The notes beneath the pieces were generated by a model that worked only from the letters and a program-made list of their open reading frames with translations, had not been told where the DNA came from and made no database searches. This document shows, in pieces, positions 27,601 to 42,600 of a stretch of DNA of 64,000 nucleotides. How positions within the stretch are numbered: position 1 is the first letter of the stretch; each line of letters opens with the position of its first letter. The translations under genes were made by a program, and so were the position numbers. The DNA lies in contig JAKCOZ010000005.1 of NCBI GenBank assembly GCA_022605955.1, forward strand, positions 42,088,950-42,152,949, in the 5' to 3' direction. This DNA comes from Rallus limicola. Taxonomy: Eukaryota; Chordata; Aves; Gruiformes; Rallidae.

Positions 27601-30600
27601 TGGAAGAACTGCTTACAGGGCTAGTAAGTCATTAGAAAAAAAACAGTGAGAGTTCATTACAGACCTTTGTAACAAAAGCCAATTACAACGCTGTTGGAAT
27701 GGAAAGCCCAGGCCAGCTGAGTCAGAGGCACAGGGGCACCTTTGCTCATGCCACACCATAGGGTCACAGATGTCACTGGAACTGATGGGAACAAGCCTTG
27801 ACACAAACTGTAATCAGGAGTCAAGAGTTCTTTCTCTAAGAGCAAGACTGTGGACTGAATCCAGTGTGCCACAATACAGCACGTGACAATATCCTCAGTA
27901 GACGCCACACTTTCACAGACAGAACGCAAAGAAAATAAGAACACAGATCACTTTCATTTGCTATCTGCCATTGAAAAGCAGAAATTATTTGCTTTGGAAA
28001 CTGGTATGCAATTAGGGAGGGTTGTTTGACAATCATTTTACACATCTGTGGAATTCATCACCTTGTCTCTTAAAGACTTTTTAATGAAAAACTAAAGGAC
28101 ATGAAATCCAATACTGAAACAGAAGCAATAAAGCAATCCTTAAGTTTCATTTATTATCTTTTAGCAAAAAATAATCCTCAAAGCTATTTTCAGCTACAAG
28201 TGACATACAGGCTATTTTTTAACTTACCAAAATTGGTAGGCTCCACAAAACTTCGTTCCCTCCTCTGCAAAACTTCAGCTGACAAAAATGCGACATTTGC
28301 CTGAAGTCCAGACAGAAGGACTGGACATATCTGTCTGAACAATGATTTATGTCTTCAACCTAATATCCAAGAATATAAGAGGGCTGAAATACTGTATGGC
28401 TTTAGCACTGGTAATCGCAGCAGTAGTCTAGGAGATTAACATCAGGCCTTGGCTTTCATTAAGAAAAGCCACACACACTCCGACACTACCCTTTTTTAAG
28501 GCCTATAATGGATACTGTAGATGCGTTCTGTAATTCAGACCTCTCAAGAATTGTTTTCAATTAACACGTCAGAGGTTAAGTAAATACTGGTGTGTGGGAA
28601 CCAAACAGCTATTCCACACTGTACGTTTTTTACAGGTGACCTCTGTTTGCCTCTGTATTTTAGTACACTGCTCCTCTTTTTTCTTGGCTCAGTTTCTTCA
28701 TTTGTCTGCACAATGAATTCACACCCTTCTAGCTTATTAAGCAAAACAAAGACAAGACTCCACAGACATATGCCAGTCTGTTCTGACCTTTCCCATATTC
28801 CAGCTCCAGGAAATTACTGGCAATAGAATAGTTTAAAAGCCAAACTATTCTCTACCATCTGCTTGAGGTCACTATAGCATTGTGTATTAAAATGCATGTG
28901 GAGACTCAGGGGGAAAAAATAATAGTGTCTCTAAGCTCAGTCCTCCATTAAACTTCGAGACAATCCAATGTATCAGCTGAAACGTATCCTAGAATCACAG
29001 CCACAGTAACCTGAATCAGGTGTCCCACAGCACACTACTAGCCACCTGAAAGGGCAGCGCTCACCAATGTGGGTGCATCACTTACAGTTTCTGCAGAGGT
29101 CAGTTTTATTTCAGCTCTGGGGCAGAAATGTTTATTTTGTCTAGTTCTGTAAATGAAGTGGACAATTCTTTCTAAAAAAAGCATCACACAGTCTGGCTAG
29201 TAGTGATGAGTCACCAGTCTCAGACTCTCACCTAAGTACTGGATAACGGGACCAACACAAAACAATTATTTGGGATTTATTTTTTAAGTTCATCCCACCT
29301 GCAGCAGAATAGCACCACTATTTTCAGGTGAATGAATAAATCGAAGACTAAGACCACTGGTTCAGCATCTCCCAGAATGTTTACAACTGAGGTCAGTCAT
29401 TCCCTTGCCTTGCACACAGTACAGTAACAGAATGTCTTCACAGTACCAGCCATACAGCCATGAGCATGCTACTGCAGAACAGAAAACCCAACTCAGAACA
29501 TTTTTGTTAATGCAGAAGCAAGAAGGCCTCATTAAATACTGCATAAATACATATAGACAGTCTGTGCCCATAGCAACTTTAAACTAATTAGAGCAATCAA
29601 ATCAAGACTAAGAGGGGAAACAAATACAGAGCTAATAAGGTCCTATTCCAGGTTGTGCCAGCGGCAGAATCTCCTTAGTCCACTGCCTTACTGAAACACA
29701 GAGCATCCCTACAATAGCATGACAAGTAAGGTTGTACTACGGTACTAACCATAGACCTGTGAAAGAGACAGGGGCTTAGTGGCTACCCACTGTTGTTTCT
29801 TTGTACAGCTCTAATTTATGGCTTGAGAACATGCCTGCTGCCTTGGGAAGTACAACAATACCTGTACAGAAAAGGGAGAGAACAAACTTTAGAGCGCATG
29901 AGATCAGCAAAGTATTTCAATTAGAAAGAGCTTATCTGTTGAAGTTTCTGATACCTTGCTCTTGAGAAAGCTGACATTCTTAGTTAATAATCATGGAATT
30001 TAAAGCTTAAGATGAAGAAAGGTTTCCCCTAAGCCAGGCTGCTAAATTAAGATACTTAGAGAACAGGAATCAAAGGAAAATACAATATACCTGACCTACT
30101 GTTAACATACCAAACAGGCAAGGCTAGCAGAAAAAGTTTAGTTTTATCCAATTCAGTAAGCCACTGTGGGTACAAACTTAAAACAGAGATGCTTTTCAAC
30201 TTAATGCACGTAAGAGCACACACCACTTCTAGCAAAGTAAACATCAGAATGCTAAAGACTGGATGATTAGCCCACTATAACTAGCCCTCCTAGTAAGGCA
30301 GAGATTTCAACTCATGGAAGAATACGTTGACACTTCCAGAACTTTATTTATAGCCTGAGTACAGTTGCCAGCCCATAACTGGTGCCCAAATCTGGAGGTC
30401 CAACTTTGAATTCCTCCATTCAGTCCAGACAAGAGCTCTAAACCTGACTCTATGCTTCAACTACAGAAGCAGGAGTTGTTTATTCATCTGGAAAGTACTG
30501 GTATTGCACTCCTACAGCACCAAACCACGCACACCAACAGTCAAACTCACAGGCAGCTAACTCCCTTTAGCCTGATAAAACCCCTGCTGTTTGTACTTGT

Positions 30601-33600
30601 TTTATACAAATACAGAGCAGCCAAGTACAAGGACACAGACATGGGTCTGAAGAAGGCATCCTTGCTCACCATTATCTCTGAGCCTAAGTCAGTAAGTTTA
30701 GGTGGGAATGGTGATAGTGTCTCCTCCAGATCCTCACTTGAATGATAGTGCTAAGGGTTAGAGTTTCTCAGAGAAGCTGCACAGCCACAACTGGTTTCAG
30801 AACTGAGTACAATCTTTATTTAAATGAAAAGCATTTTCAGCCAAGCATGAAGCAATCTGCTAGGCATTTAGTGGCTACAAACGTAGGGAACACAGGCAAC
30901 AAAAATAAAGCCATGACCACATTGCAGCATTTCTTCCAAAAATGTTTCTCATCCATATATTCCAGATGTGGCCACAATACCCATGCAGGGACTAGCTAAA
31001 GGATGATCACATTCTTTTTTTATTCTCTCCATCAACCTCAAGTTTTTAATTTAAATAAGAATTTTTGCTTGAAAGTGCAGTATATATTGTTGGGTGGGGC
31101 GGGGGGGAGTTGTTAGCATTTTTTGAAGGTTAGGACTTGACATCAAAACAGAGCCTTTAGTAAACTCATTTTTTTATACATGGGTATCCAAGTGATTTTT
31201 AGTTCTTTAGAAAAAACACTAAACCCAGGACTAACACATGAGCAGAAGCAAAGCCACTAACACATGAGCAGAGGAAGAAAGCAAAGCCACTCGAGATTTC
31301 CCTACCAACCTGCCTTAAGCCTCTTCCAAAACTCCATAGGCATGAGCATGTTCTCCAAGTGTTACAGACATCAGATCAGCTGCTCTTACACAGACACTAA
31401 AGCATAGCAAAGGAATAGGCCAACACCCCTCAGATTTTCTAACTTCTCCCATCAGGAGAAGTGACAGAACCAGCAACACTAACAGCCCTTGCATATGTCC
31501 TTGCAGCTTAAGGGTGGTTTTGTTCCTTTTGTATTGTTTTTTGGTTGTTTTTTTTTTTAACACAAATTGCCAAACTCTGCCAGAAACAGGAAGAGTGCAA
31601 CACCATTGTGAAGATAGTTGCCACAGCTAGGATTAACCAACTTTTTTGGAAAAGCAGCACAAGGCCTGAGGGAATTAACTCACTGTCAACAAGGGTAAGA
31701 GCACTTATTTCAGTGAAGCCAAACATCATGCAGTCTTGCAGTACTCATGCCTATTTTCAAGCCACTTTAATTAGACCAGTAGATAACCCTTAATGAAGCT
31801 AACAACATAAGTATTTCAAAGTCAAGGCAGAGCTCAAGAATAGCAAGAGACTTTCATCTGTGTTGCACTGGGCTGGCTAGTGTCAGCTTAAGGACCAACA
31901 TTCCCAACTAAGTTATCAACACAAGGCAGAAGACAGCAGCTTCAGACTAATCTGTTCACATACACAGTTGAAGTATGTGGTGAAGCCCTGATCCTTGGAC
32001 CAGGATCCACAACACCTGCACCAGTGAGAAGCGGATAAGCATCTCTTCTCCAATACACTCTGTTCCCTATTGACCCCTTTAATCAGCATTGTCACCACAC
32101 TTACAGAAGTAACCTGTAATGCTCTGCACTTATTATTCCCTATCAAGCCATTTTAAATGCCCAAGTCTCTAAATGCAATCAGACCAAGAAAAGACACATA
32201 GAGCTTGCACTATGAGCAATGAGCACATTATGCTGTGCTCAGCCCTTTCCCCAAGATACAGCACTAATTCCAGAAATTTTATGACCAGCCATTTCTCCAG
32301 TAAACCAGTGCTATGACAGCTATTAAATGCAATTAATGACAGGTTCTCTAGAATACTCATGATACAGCATGAACAGTAAAGTAATTTGCCTGATTTCAAA
32401 AGAGGGGTCTCAAGCCAGTAACAGACCTGCAAAGGTGCAATTGCTGAGAGAGTGGGAAAAGCAGAGGTGTTCCCTGCTACCACCAGTAACAAATAGTACA
32501 TACCTAATTAAAAAAACACACACACCCAAAACCTGTGGCAACCAGTGCTTTCCCTCATTTTAGTACCCTTGACACTATGATTTTCCTAGATTTCAGAAAT
32601 CCAGTTTTCCGCAGCTGAAAGTTGTGAGAAGGAACAGGCTTCTGAAGAGTTAGTGAACAAATTCAGTTTGTCAACTTCTAAAAGTGAGAGGTTATTTGAA
32701 CTGGAGAAAGACTTCTTCATAGCATTTACCCCTCCCCTAAGTCAGGCCTGCTGAAGCACAGGTAACTGATTTTTACAGCTCAAATCAAAGCCAAATTCCA
32801 CCAATAACCTGGTTTGTTCATGGTTGTTCGTAGCCAGAGCCTCAGCCTAATAGATCCAGAAGTCCCCAGACATTGCAGAGCATCTGGATTCATGCTTCAG
32901 AATTAGACCTGTCCTTGTTTTCTGAAGTAATATTATCTGTATTAATGTGAATTTTGCTTTAACAAAGATCAGCTATACAGATAAATGAGAAAACTGATAT
33001 TAGATACAGATATACTAGACAGTTACATTATCTGAAATGTCAGCTAGCTTCTGACTATCAGAGTTAATTGTAGTAGCCACTTGCATCACCTTCCTTGGAT
33101 ACAGTTTACAGTACTATGAATTTACATCATATTCTCAATCGTTCCCGTCCAGTGCAAAGAGAGGCATATGTTCTTTCATACCTACCAATGTTCTTCAATA
33201 AAGCACAAGGTGGCACTTTTTTCATTCTAGGAGAAATGTCAAATTCAGTAACTAAGGTGTAAACTTGACTTGGGACCAGTAAGTGAAAGGGAACGTAAAA
33301 TGTTAATGCTAAAATTGTGTTTCCAGAGGTTTTGCTTCTGTTGAAGCAGCAGTACATTTGTATTCCTATTGTTTGTCAGGAACTCTGCCCTCACATTTCC
33401 AGTCTGCAACCAAATATAATTATATGTTTCCACTGAGAAGGGCAACACCCTCATTTTAACTTAAGCTAAAGTATTAATAATACTACTTCATGAAACAGGG
33501 CCCACAATTTCAACCTATTTAAAATCATATCCAACATTTGGGTGAGAACTAACAGTATTTTATATATTCCAAAGCATCCATTTGGTTGCATGTTAAAAAA

Positions 33601-36600
33601 AAGGCCAAAGACATCTAGTAAAAGCTATTCATATCAGATCCTAATACACCAGGAATCGTCCAAATATCTGGCAGACACTAGTACAGCTACAACATTACAT
33701 TCTGCACCAATCACACTTAGAGTTTGGTTACAGCACATACAGACTATGGAAAGACTATGGCTGCATACCACCACATGGAAGATTAGCACAGAAACCTTGG
33801 ATTCACCCTGAAGATTTGATTGCAACAAGGGCAAATTCTTATATAATGTTATCATCACACACCAAAAAAAAGGGTATTTATTTTAAATTTTGATGTAATT
33901 ACAGATCTTTGGGTCCAAACGCAAATAATGATCAGCTCCCACAACTATTTTCTTTACATACAGTATATATAGTCTTCAGAGAGCAAGATTGACCTGCTCT
34001 TTGAAATCACTGTTACGCCTGCTACTGCAAGCCTCAACTATTGTTTCCCCACCGAAAACTACATCTTAATCTATTTAGTTGTTGCTAGCTTTATTGGATT
34101 ATGATTACACAGCTCAACAGCTAGGTCAACAAGACATCAAGCAACATATCACATGATTCTGAATCACATTTTTCCTGAGTCTGATCTCTCTTCATCTACC
34201 TTTAAAAGAGATCAGATGATCAGCTCCAAGATAAGAACATATTTGAATAAAAAAAAACTATAGAGTTTTAACACCTGAAGGACCTGACTCAAGACTGTAA
34301 ATCCTGTGGCAGAGTGTAGAGAGGGAGAAAGACTAGCCCTGTCTAGTTCCTTAAGGATGATCCATTTTCCTTGTACAAGCCATGTACATTTACATTGTTC
34401 TGTGAGTTAGTGAAACAAAACCAAAAAAAACCCCTTCAACCTCTAGTTATGACCAAATGGAATTTCCCCTTAGAAATCACAAGTCTCAGGAATGATAACA
34501 TACTGCATGATCATCTTCAGTTCTCAACAGTCGAGACACAGTTCAGCTGTCTTCAGAAATACACGATACCCTCCTTGTATCATCTCAAGCCCAAGTCACA
34601 CACTTCAGTGTTCTAGCAGGCCACTAGAACTTGCACAGATGAGTCATTCACCCCATCTGACTCTTTCCACAAGTTCCCGTCTCTTTTAGGCTCCTCTAAC
34701 CAAGTGCAGAAGCATAGTGTCAATATCGTGGAATAGCAGCAGGCAAGCTGTGAAAGCATCAAAAGGCACTACTACTACGATTAAGCACTACATCTCTTCT
34801 CTATTGTGAAGTCAAAGCCAATACACAGTCTTCTGTATATATAGAAAAGACAAAGCGTTCAGGATGAACACACCAACATAACTCCTACGGTTTAGCAGCT
34901 CTGTCCATTATACAACTGAGATGTATACAGAGCTGCATTGTAACAATCCTCAGTGGTTTCAGCTTGGTTTACACTACACAGCATTCAAATCTGGCAAGAG
35001 GATGTAAAAGGAAACAGTAGAACTGTTACCCCTAAGGAGTCTAAATACGCACAGCAGTGTGTACACAGAAATTCTATTTAGAGTAACTGAATTAACTCCT
35101 GTGGCTTTCCAGCAGCATCCAACACGTATCTAACTCTGCAAAGGTGCTCAGCTGTCACCACTCTGATTTTAGAGGGTACTATTACAGCAGAGGAACACTG
35201 ATGGTCTGTTCAAGGATGTCACCTAGAAAGTGACAAATTCTCACGAACGGTCACTCCTGTGCCTAAGTCTCTTAGAGGAGTTTAGAAGGAGCAACTGCTT
35301 TAACACCTAAGAGCAGGTATGCAGCATGTCTACCTTCAAGATAAGTACAAATTTATTTTTGCTAATTAACAGTATATCAATTTGATATTTATATTCTAGC
35401 ATTAAAAATATTTCTTTGTAATGGTCTATTTGCTGGCAGCCCCTCGAAGAGAGGGTTACTTATTTTAAACAAGTTCTATAACCAAAACCATTATTCCAAT
35501 TTCAGCAAACCCCTTCACACACACACCCCACAACCCCAGCACAAAAGAACCTTTTTACTACACGTTTCTCCAAGTGCCCTTACAGTCTTAGAGCACAATT
35601 TCTTCTTTAAAAGATGGGGCAGGGTAGCAGCCTCTGGCCATGAGGGACAGCGAAGGTAGCTGTATTGTCATTTCATAAGGAAAGCATGGCTGACAGTACT
35701 TTTTATACAAACACAATTTCCTCTCCATTTTCTGCTGCAAGTTTCTTTTTGAGCTATCAGCCCCTGCACTAGATGAAGCATTATAGCAATTGCCACAGAC
35801 CAATGAGCAGAAAGCAGAAATCTCACCTGATAGTAAGTCTTAATGTTTCTGACTAGGATGGTCAGATTTTGAACCCGAAGAAAGATGTCGTTATTTACGT
35901 GCTTGTTGACGCGTTGGTTTGTCGGTCGAGGATCTCTATTAAGAGAGGAAAAAGAAAATGAAGTATTACTAGCTTACTCAGTGCTAAGACTTCACACCTC
36001 AATAATGCATCAACAGGAAAACCCTTAAAAATTTACCCATTAAATGTGCTGATGCAATTACACTGGATACATACATACTAATTAATGACAGAATAAACCC
36101 ACTACCTTCGCACCTATGTATGACTCTGCAATCTTCCAGGGCACCAGAAAGTAGCCTACTTTAAGTTAACCCACACAGCAGTTCAGGGCAGCTTCCCTGC
36201 TTACTTATACTACCCTAAAGCAGAGCGTATTTCATTTGCACACATAAAGTAGTCTAATAATGAGGGGTTTATCTTACTCAAAGGGAAGCTTAGGAAAGAC
36301 TAGCATGCCTTGGCTTTGGAGTTTTATGACAAGAAAAGGGTGTTAAGACATGGTCAATGATCACTGTGCAAACTGTATATGTTGAAGCAAAAAAGGAACA
36401 CCATACATTTAATATGCCTGTATGATCTAACTAGATGGCTCCCACACACCCACTGTGTCACCAAAAACAGCTCCACTGGGGTCTAATTTGACTGGGCTTC
36501 AAAATACAAACCAGATATAAAGATAGGTAGAGATACAAGCAAGACAAGGAAAAACATTGCTGGAAAAATTTTATGAAAGTCCACCTTAAAATTAAAAAAA

Positions 36601-39600
36601 AAAAAAATTGAAGAAAGCAAATCAAACTGGTACCTGAAGCAATTTTATTTTTAGAATAAAACACAGCAAAAAAAGCTGTAAATAATTTAATATGAATATG
36701 CTCCTTCAAATTCTGTGTACACAGGCTAAAAAAGAAACCTGAAAACCTTTATCTGCCAATAGCACAGATCAAAGCTTTGCATTTCCTCTCTAATAAAGAC
36801 TCTTATCAGCAAACTCCTACACAATCCAAACACCTGCCTCCTAGAGCTCTGCTCCGGCTGTTAATTAAGTCATTCACAGCTCTTCCAGGGCCAAAAATTG
36901 AACTCAGGCACTGACAAGGAAATAAAAGAGGAACTGCTCCAATAGTCATTTTTAAAAATCTATCTGCCAAAGCTTACATTAAGTATGTCAAACAGCTTTT
37001 TCTGTTTTGTGGTTTGTTCTAATGCACAACTATCCCAAAGCACATCTCTAGTGAAATCCCTGCTATAGGTGGATAAATGTGACAGAATACATAGATACAG
37101 AGATGGGAGAAAACTGCCTTGGCAGCAGACATCATCAGACACAGTATTTCATGTACCAGCAAACAAAACCAGTAAACAAGCAAGACCCTACACAGCCTTT
37201 ACAGCAGCAAAGGATTTTGTATGCTCATTGTCACTGTAAAATTATGAAACAAAAAAAAAACCAAAACAAGAGAGGCAACTGTAACAAACTTCTAAAGTCA
37301 AGTCTGTAATAAGTATTCCATTTTACTGCTGCTCAGATACAGGAGCACAGAAGCTCTACCCATACAGAGTGACAGTATGCATCTTCAGCAACACAGCAAG
37401 CTGGCACCTGGGCTTGAACTCAAGACAGAACCTGACCTACGGTACTCTCCCAGCAGACGCTGGGCACTTAGCCTTTTCAGGCAAGATCACAACAACAAAC
37501 CAGGAAGGTAAAAGGAGAGAAACATAGTAAAGTAGTGTCAGCCTACAGTTCTCATTTGCAAATGAGATAGGGAGCCTGCTTTGGCAGGGGGGTTGGACCA
37601 GATGATCTCTTGAGGTCCCTTCCAACCCCTAAGATTCTGTGACATGAACACTCATGTCAGCAGCATGCTGCCATGCCACTGTCCGACACGTGACCCACAC
37701 CTACAGCCAAGGAGAAAGGTTTGACTTTATTGTGGAGTATGCTCCAGTATACTTTCTAAAACTGCACAAAGCAGGACAAAAATCCACAAAATGCACCCAC
37801 TGGCCACAACAAAGGAGAGGCAATTTCTTCAACAGCTGTAGGCAGAGACGGCAGGACCTGGATGAGGTTTTCAAAGGCACACAAGATGCAGAACAATACC
37901 TCCTTCCAAGACAAGACCTGCTCATCTTTTGGCACAGTAGAGCTGGTAGCCTTTTACAATAACATAAGCACTGGTAGGATGGGGCTCTCAGAAGCCATTC
38001 TGAAGCTTTTATCCTATCATCTTCATTAAGGGTAATTGATTGCCCCAAGAGCCCTTAATGCCAGTGACCTCAGGGTCCTCTTAAACTGGAGCCAAGCTGC
38101 AGCACAGCCACTCTGTCAGTCCTGCCCCCATGTTCTGCCAGACAAGGAAGTTAAAAGCTTTTCTGAAAACAGAATGTAGCTAAAAAAATGACAGTTTGGA
38201 TTTCTGCATATGTTGTGTAACCAACTTTCATCCAGCACCTCAGCTCACTTGAGAGGAAGGGCCCTTTGCACAAGATGTGAAAGGCCACCACGGCTTACAC
38301 TTCCAACTACCACAGGGTTTATTGTCTCCACAGGGAAAACTAAATAATTCCTCCTCAACAAGCAACTGGCCATTTCTTATTTATCTGTTTTTTCCTTAAT
38401 CCTGGATCAGATAAGCTCAAGTAGTGACTACAGTTGACCTAGCTCCACAGCTAAAACCTTGGAGGATCTGAAGAAAACTGCCTTTGGAGGCAATGCGAGG
38501 TTCCCCAAAAAAACCAAGTATTTATTCTTTTCCATTTACCAGGTAAACTCCAGCTGAACTTGCAAAACATCCTTTGACTTAACAAGCACAGGGATGAACA
38601 CTCCTATGAATGGAGCATTTGAGGCATGTGTTTATTCAAAAACAATCTATCGGTTGCATTTTTCAAACATTTTTTTGTGCCAGACCGCCTGTCTGGAATA
38701 ACCATGCCACATTAAGTCAGCTCAGCTGGATTGCTCCTGCTGCCACCACCTCCTCCAGACTACTCACCAGGCTCCAGAGACATCTCAGGGGACAGGGAAG
38801 AGAGCAGAGAGCAGCCCAGTGGCAGGGAAGGGGCAACAATGCCCAGGACTAAGCAGGCCTGAGGAGGAGCGAGCGAGCTGCCAGAACACCCAGTCACACG
38901 TGCTTACCCATGTCCAGAGGTGAAAGGAAAAAAGCTAAAAACCTCAAGAGACTGAGGGACTCAAGCACTAAAACCTGAACAGCCTGATCTACAGCAGGGA
39001 AAAAGAGTAAGGGGAAGTAGAATCCTCAAGGAAACAAAAGTATCTGAGTAAAATTACACCTTAAGTTCTGTGTTTATAGATGATTTTACCCTAAAGATGA
39101 CAGAGCTGTTTGTACCATACTCTGCACATTACAGCACCTGTTTGGTTAGTGAAACTTGTTTATGAAGAATTTTACAGAAAGAAATTCTTTCCAAGGATCA
39201 TACTGAAAATTACAGAGATTTTTTGCAACATTTACAAGTTAAACTAGACAAATTTCTGGCTGAATGCATCTGAAAAAAATTCCTGAATACAACCTCAATA
39301 AGATGTTTTTTTCAGTCCTCTGATATTTGGTCTTTCTCTTACACACAGATATAATGAAAACAACAATACCTTCTTTTTAAAAACCACTTACTTCTCCAGA
39401 TCAGAAAGAGTCACCTACATGAGACTGAAGTGGTGTGACTAAAGGAGATACTTTGCAAACCAATAAAAACACTAAAGCCAAATAAATAGAAGTCTCAAAC
39501 CTCACTATATACCCAAACACTTTAAAGAAGTCCTGCATCTTTTGCAGGAGCATAGAGGAAAGGAAGAGCCAGGAGACAGAGGCCAAGTGACAATTTCAGC

Positions 39601-42600
39601 AGGCATGGGGCCAGCAGCACAAGCTCTTGAAAATACTTTCACTTTTAAAATTCAAAACGACAATGCTCTTCGAGCAATTTCTGACAAATAATTTTGATGA
39701 ATACAAAGGAAGTCCACAAGCCAGGCCCAGGGGTTACAAGATGCCAGAAGGAACCAACTGTGCCCAGTATCCCCCGGCACTCTGCTCTGCAGATAATTAG
39801 CTAAGTGCAAATACACCGCTCTTCAGCCAGTCCAATTCTCCCATCATCCAACTTCTCTTCTGTCAAGTGGGATGATGCCACTAGGGCCAGCAGGATTTCT
39901 AAATTGCCTGGAAAACGGTAGAAAAATGTACTTGTAAATGAGATTTTAAATGGAACGGATGCAAATCTAGCCTTCCTGTATCCGTGCCTTTCGCTACAGA
40001 CCACATGAGGCAGGCCCTCAACAGGCGGCTGTTCCTATCACATGGTCAACATTAAGATGACAGGCTGACAGTACCACAGACCATTACATCTGTGACTGAA
40101 ATCCAAAAACTTATTACTGTGCATTTTAATTATGTGGTTTTAATACAAGTAGGGTTTTTATCAGCTGCGTTCCCGATACACATTCCTGTTTGACAAGTGT
40201 TTGGACAGAAAAAGCAGAGTCTACTAGCAATTAGACAAATTAGAATCAGTCGATATGAGAACATTTACATGCTTATACACCTGCATGTGTAAGTCCCCAC
40301 ACCACCTCCCAAACAAAACTTTCTGTAAGTTAAGCAGGACAAATATTTGCTTATGCCTGTAAGTATTATACTGCAGCTGCAACTCTAACCCTGAATGCAG
40401 TCTATGCAGTGTCACCACGAGCTAGTTTCATACCAGGAAGTGACACACAACCATCTGAAAAAAAGTTCTGTAAAATTTGTCCACAGAGAAGCTTGTTAAC
40501 CTGATACACGTAAACCCACCAGCAAAACAGGTGGTCAGGACACAGCAGGTCCACTTGAAGATTAACAAACGTTTTTGTACACAGAGTATTCAGCCAGTAG
40601 GGCAAGCCTGCAAAGCCAACATGTCCTTCATACACAATCAGGTTGGGGGATACACTTGAACAGCACATAGCAAGTGAAATTGCTTATTTACATAAAAATT
40701 ACATGAAAAACCATTTGTCTTTTTTTAAAATCTGAGTGGGGAAACCAAATGCTGCTGTTGGTCTCTTCCTATCAGATCTCATTAAGCAGCTAGACACCAC
40801 TATGGGGAACTAAGCAATCCCCAACACACTTTTTAAAAGGGTCCTGCTTTGTTCGGGATCACGGGCAAAGTCCAACAGCAGATTACCTACCAGCCACATT
40901 GCGGCCAGAACCTGCCTAAGCCCAAGCCAGATTCCCTTCCCTGTGCACTGTGGCTACATTTGGTGTGCCCAAGCAAACTACATTTGACAGAGGCCTAGCA
41001 TTCCTGGCAGCAGGTCCTTTCCAAGGATGATGTGAAGGTAAGGCCCAGTTTTCACCTCCTACCACACAGACACCAGGGACCTGCAGGCAGGCCAAGAAAT
41101 AGATGTCACATCTCTCTGGTGACATAAATGCCTTGCTGATACAAACTCAGCACCTAAAAACAATCACAACACAACATCACGTAGCTGGGATCTTCTCTAT
41201 CTACTTCAAGATGCCAGACAGCATTTGGGCAACATATGACCTATTGCAACAGAAACTAGAGGCTGACCAAACTAGCACAGCCACTCATGCCTCCAACAGC
41301 TAGGGCCTTACTTTCACCCAGCAATCTCTCCACTCAATAGGTGTATCTGGATTTCTTCACATATCTACCTGTATTTCTGGACATGGATTAAACTTAAAAT
41401 CTGCTTAGCTTCAGGACAAAAGTGTTTAATTTTTAATATTTAAAGTCCAAGGAATTTGGCTTTTGAAATATTTGCTGAAAGAAACCTGTTGATCTGCAGC
41501 AAAGTACTACATCACACCTGGTGTTTACATGCAAGCTCACGTGCCCAAATTATCTGTGTTTCAATAAGCTGGCAAGCAGGATATTTAACCTAAAAAACTC
41601 ACAGTAAAATAGCACTAGTGAGGAGGCAGCTACCCACATCAGGAACCCAACTCTTTGACTCTGCTACCCCCACCCCCCACTCCCTGCCTGCGTGTGCATG
41701 CATGCATTTATGCTTTCAGGCAATCAACACCATCACAGCATGGCATATCAAATTCTAGCAGATTTATCAAAGGCCCTCATTAATACAATTACAGCAGAAA
41801 GAAATCTCAAGCCAAGCCCTGAAAGTCATCTTCAAGGACCGGGACTTGAAAAAAAGAAAAAAAACAAACAACCCCACAAACTGATGAGCAAGCATTTTAA
41901 AAAACACATGTATTTTTCTATTCTGAAAGCTTTGTGGAGCAGAAACACGCCTTGCAAGGCTTTCCTGATTTACAGGCAAGCAGTACTTGCATTGCAATTT
42001 CTAAAAGTTAAGTCAGGAAAAAAGTGAAGTTCATAATCAGCACCTCCCTTGAGCACCTTGCTGGGATGGAATACATAAACGCAACCATGATCCTTCTCAA
42101 GTTAAACAGTCTTGGGCTCTCGGTAGAAAGGTCTTACTTTCAAGCTCCTTAGACACTGTTAAAAGCACTGACAAAGTCACCTAAAGGAGGGGAGGGGGGT
42201 AGGCCTGATTGCATGTAACAGCACTGTTTCCTACTCCATGCTGCTTGTGCTTCACTCACCTATGCTTTCTGCGATTTCCAAACTTATTTCCCTGAATGCT
42301 CAGGGCTCTCACAAACGTGGTAGCTAACACAACAGCAACTAGCGTCCCCGCACTCGGTCAGCCTATATGCTTATCTTCTTTATTCCAGTGAGATCTTACA
42401 ATTCACCCCTTGTCCACAGAGATCTTGTCATAAATCAAAACCCAGTTTCCCACATCTTGGAAGACTACAAGCCTGGAGCAGAATGCTCACACTCAAAGCT
42501 CTAACAGTAAAAGATCTGTTCTTATAGTGTAATTGCCTTTTAAGAAATCTTCAAAATTACATCTTCTCTTTACATCACGTTTCAATCCCAATTAACATTT

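Larger units (their letters stand above)
6634..35826 (-). other. CCDC88C: CCDC88C intron 3 (29.2 kb)
   Basis: This large intron is bounded by verified splice sites. Contents that can be named: an A run (8347-8364), an AAAT microsatellite (about 13182-13205), a G run (14186-14199), an A run (22454-22477), a CR1 3' end (about 24252-24554), and a short tandem duplication (31230-31288). A stretch of higher GC and open reading at 7360-8100 is discussed as a possible regulatory block. No additional exon, RNA gene or protein is recognised. Confidence 0.85.
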
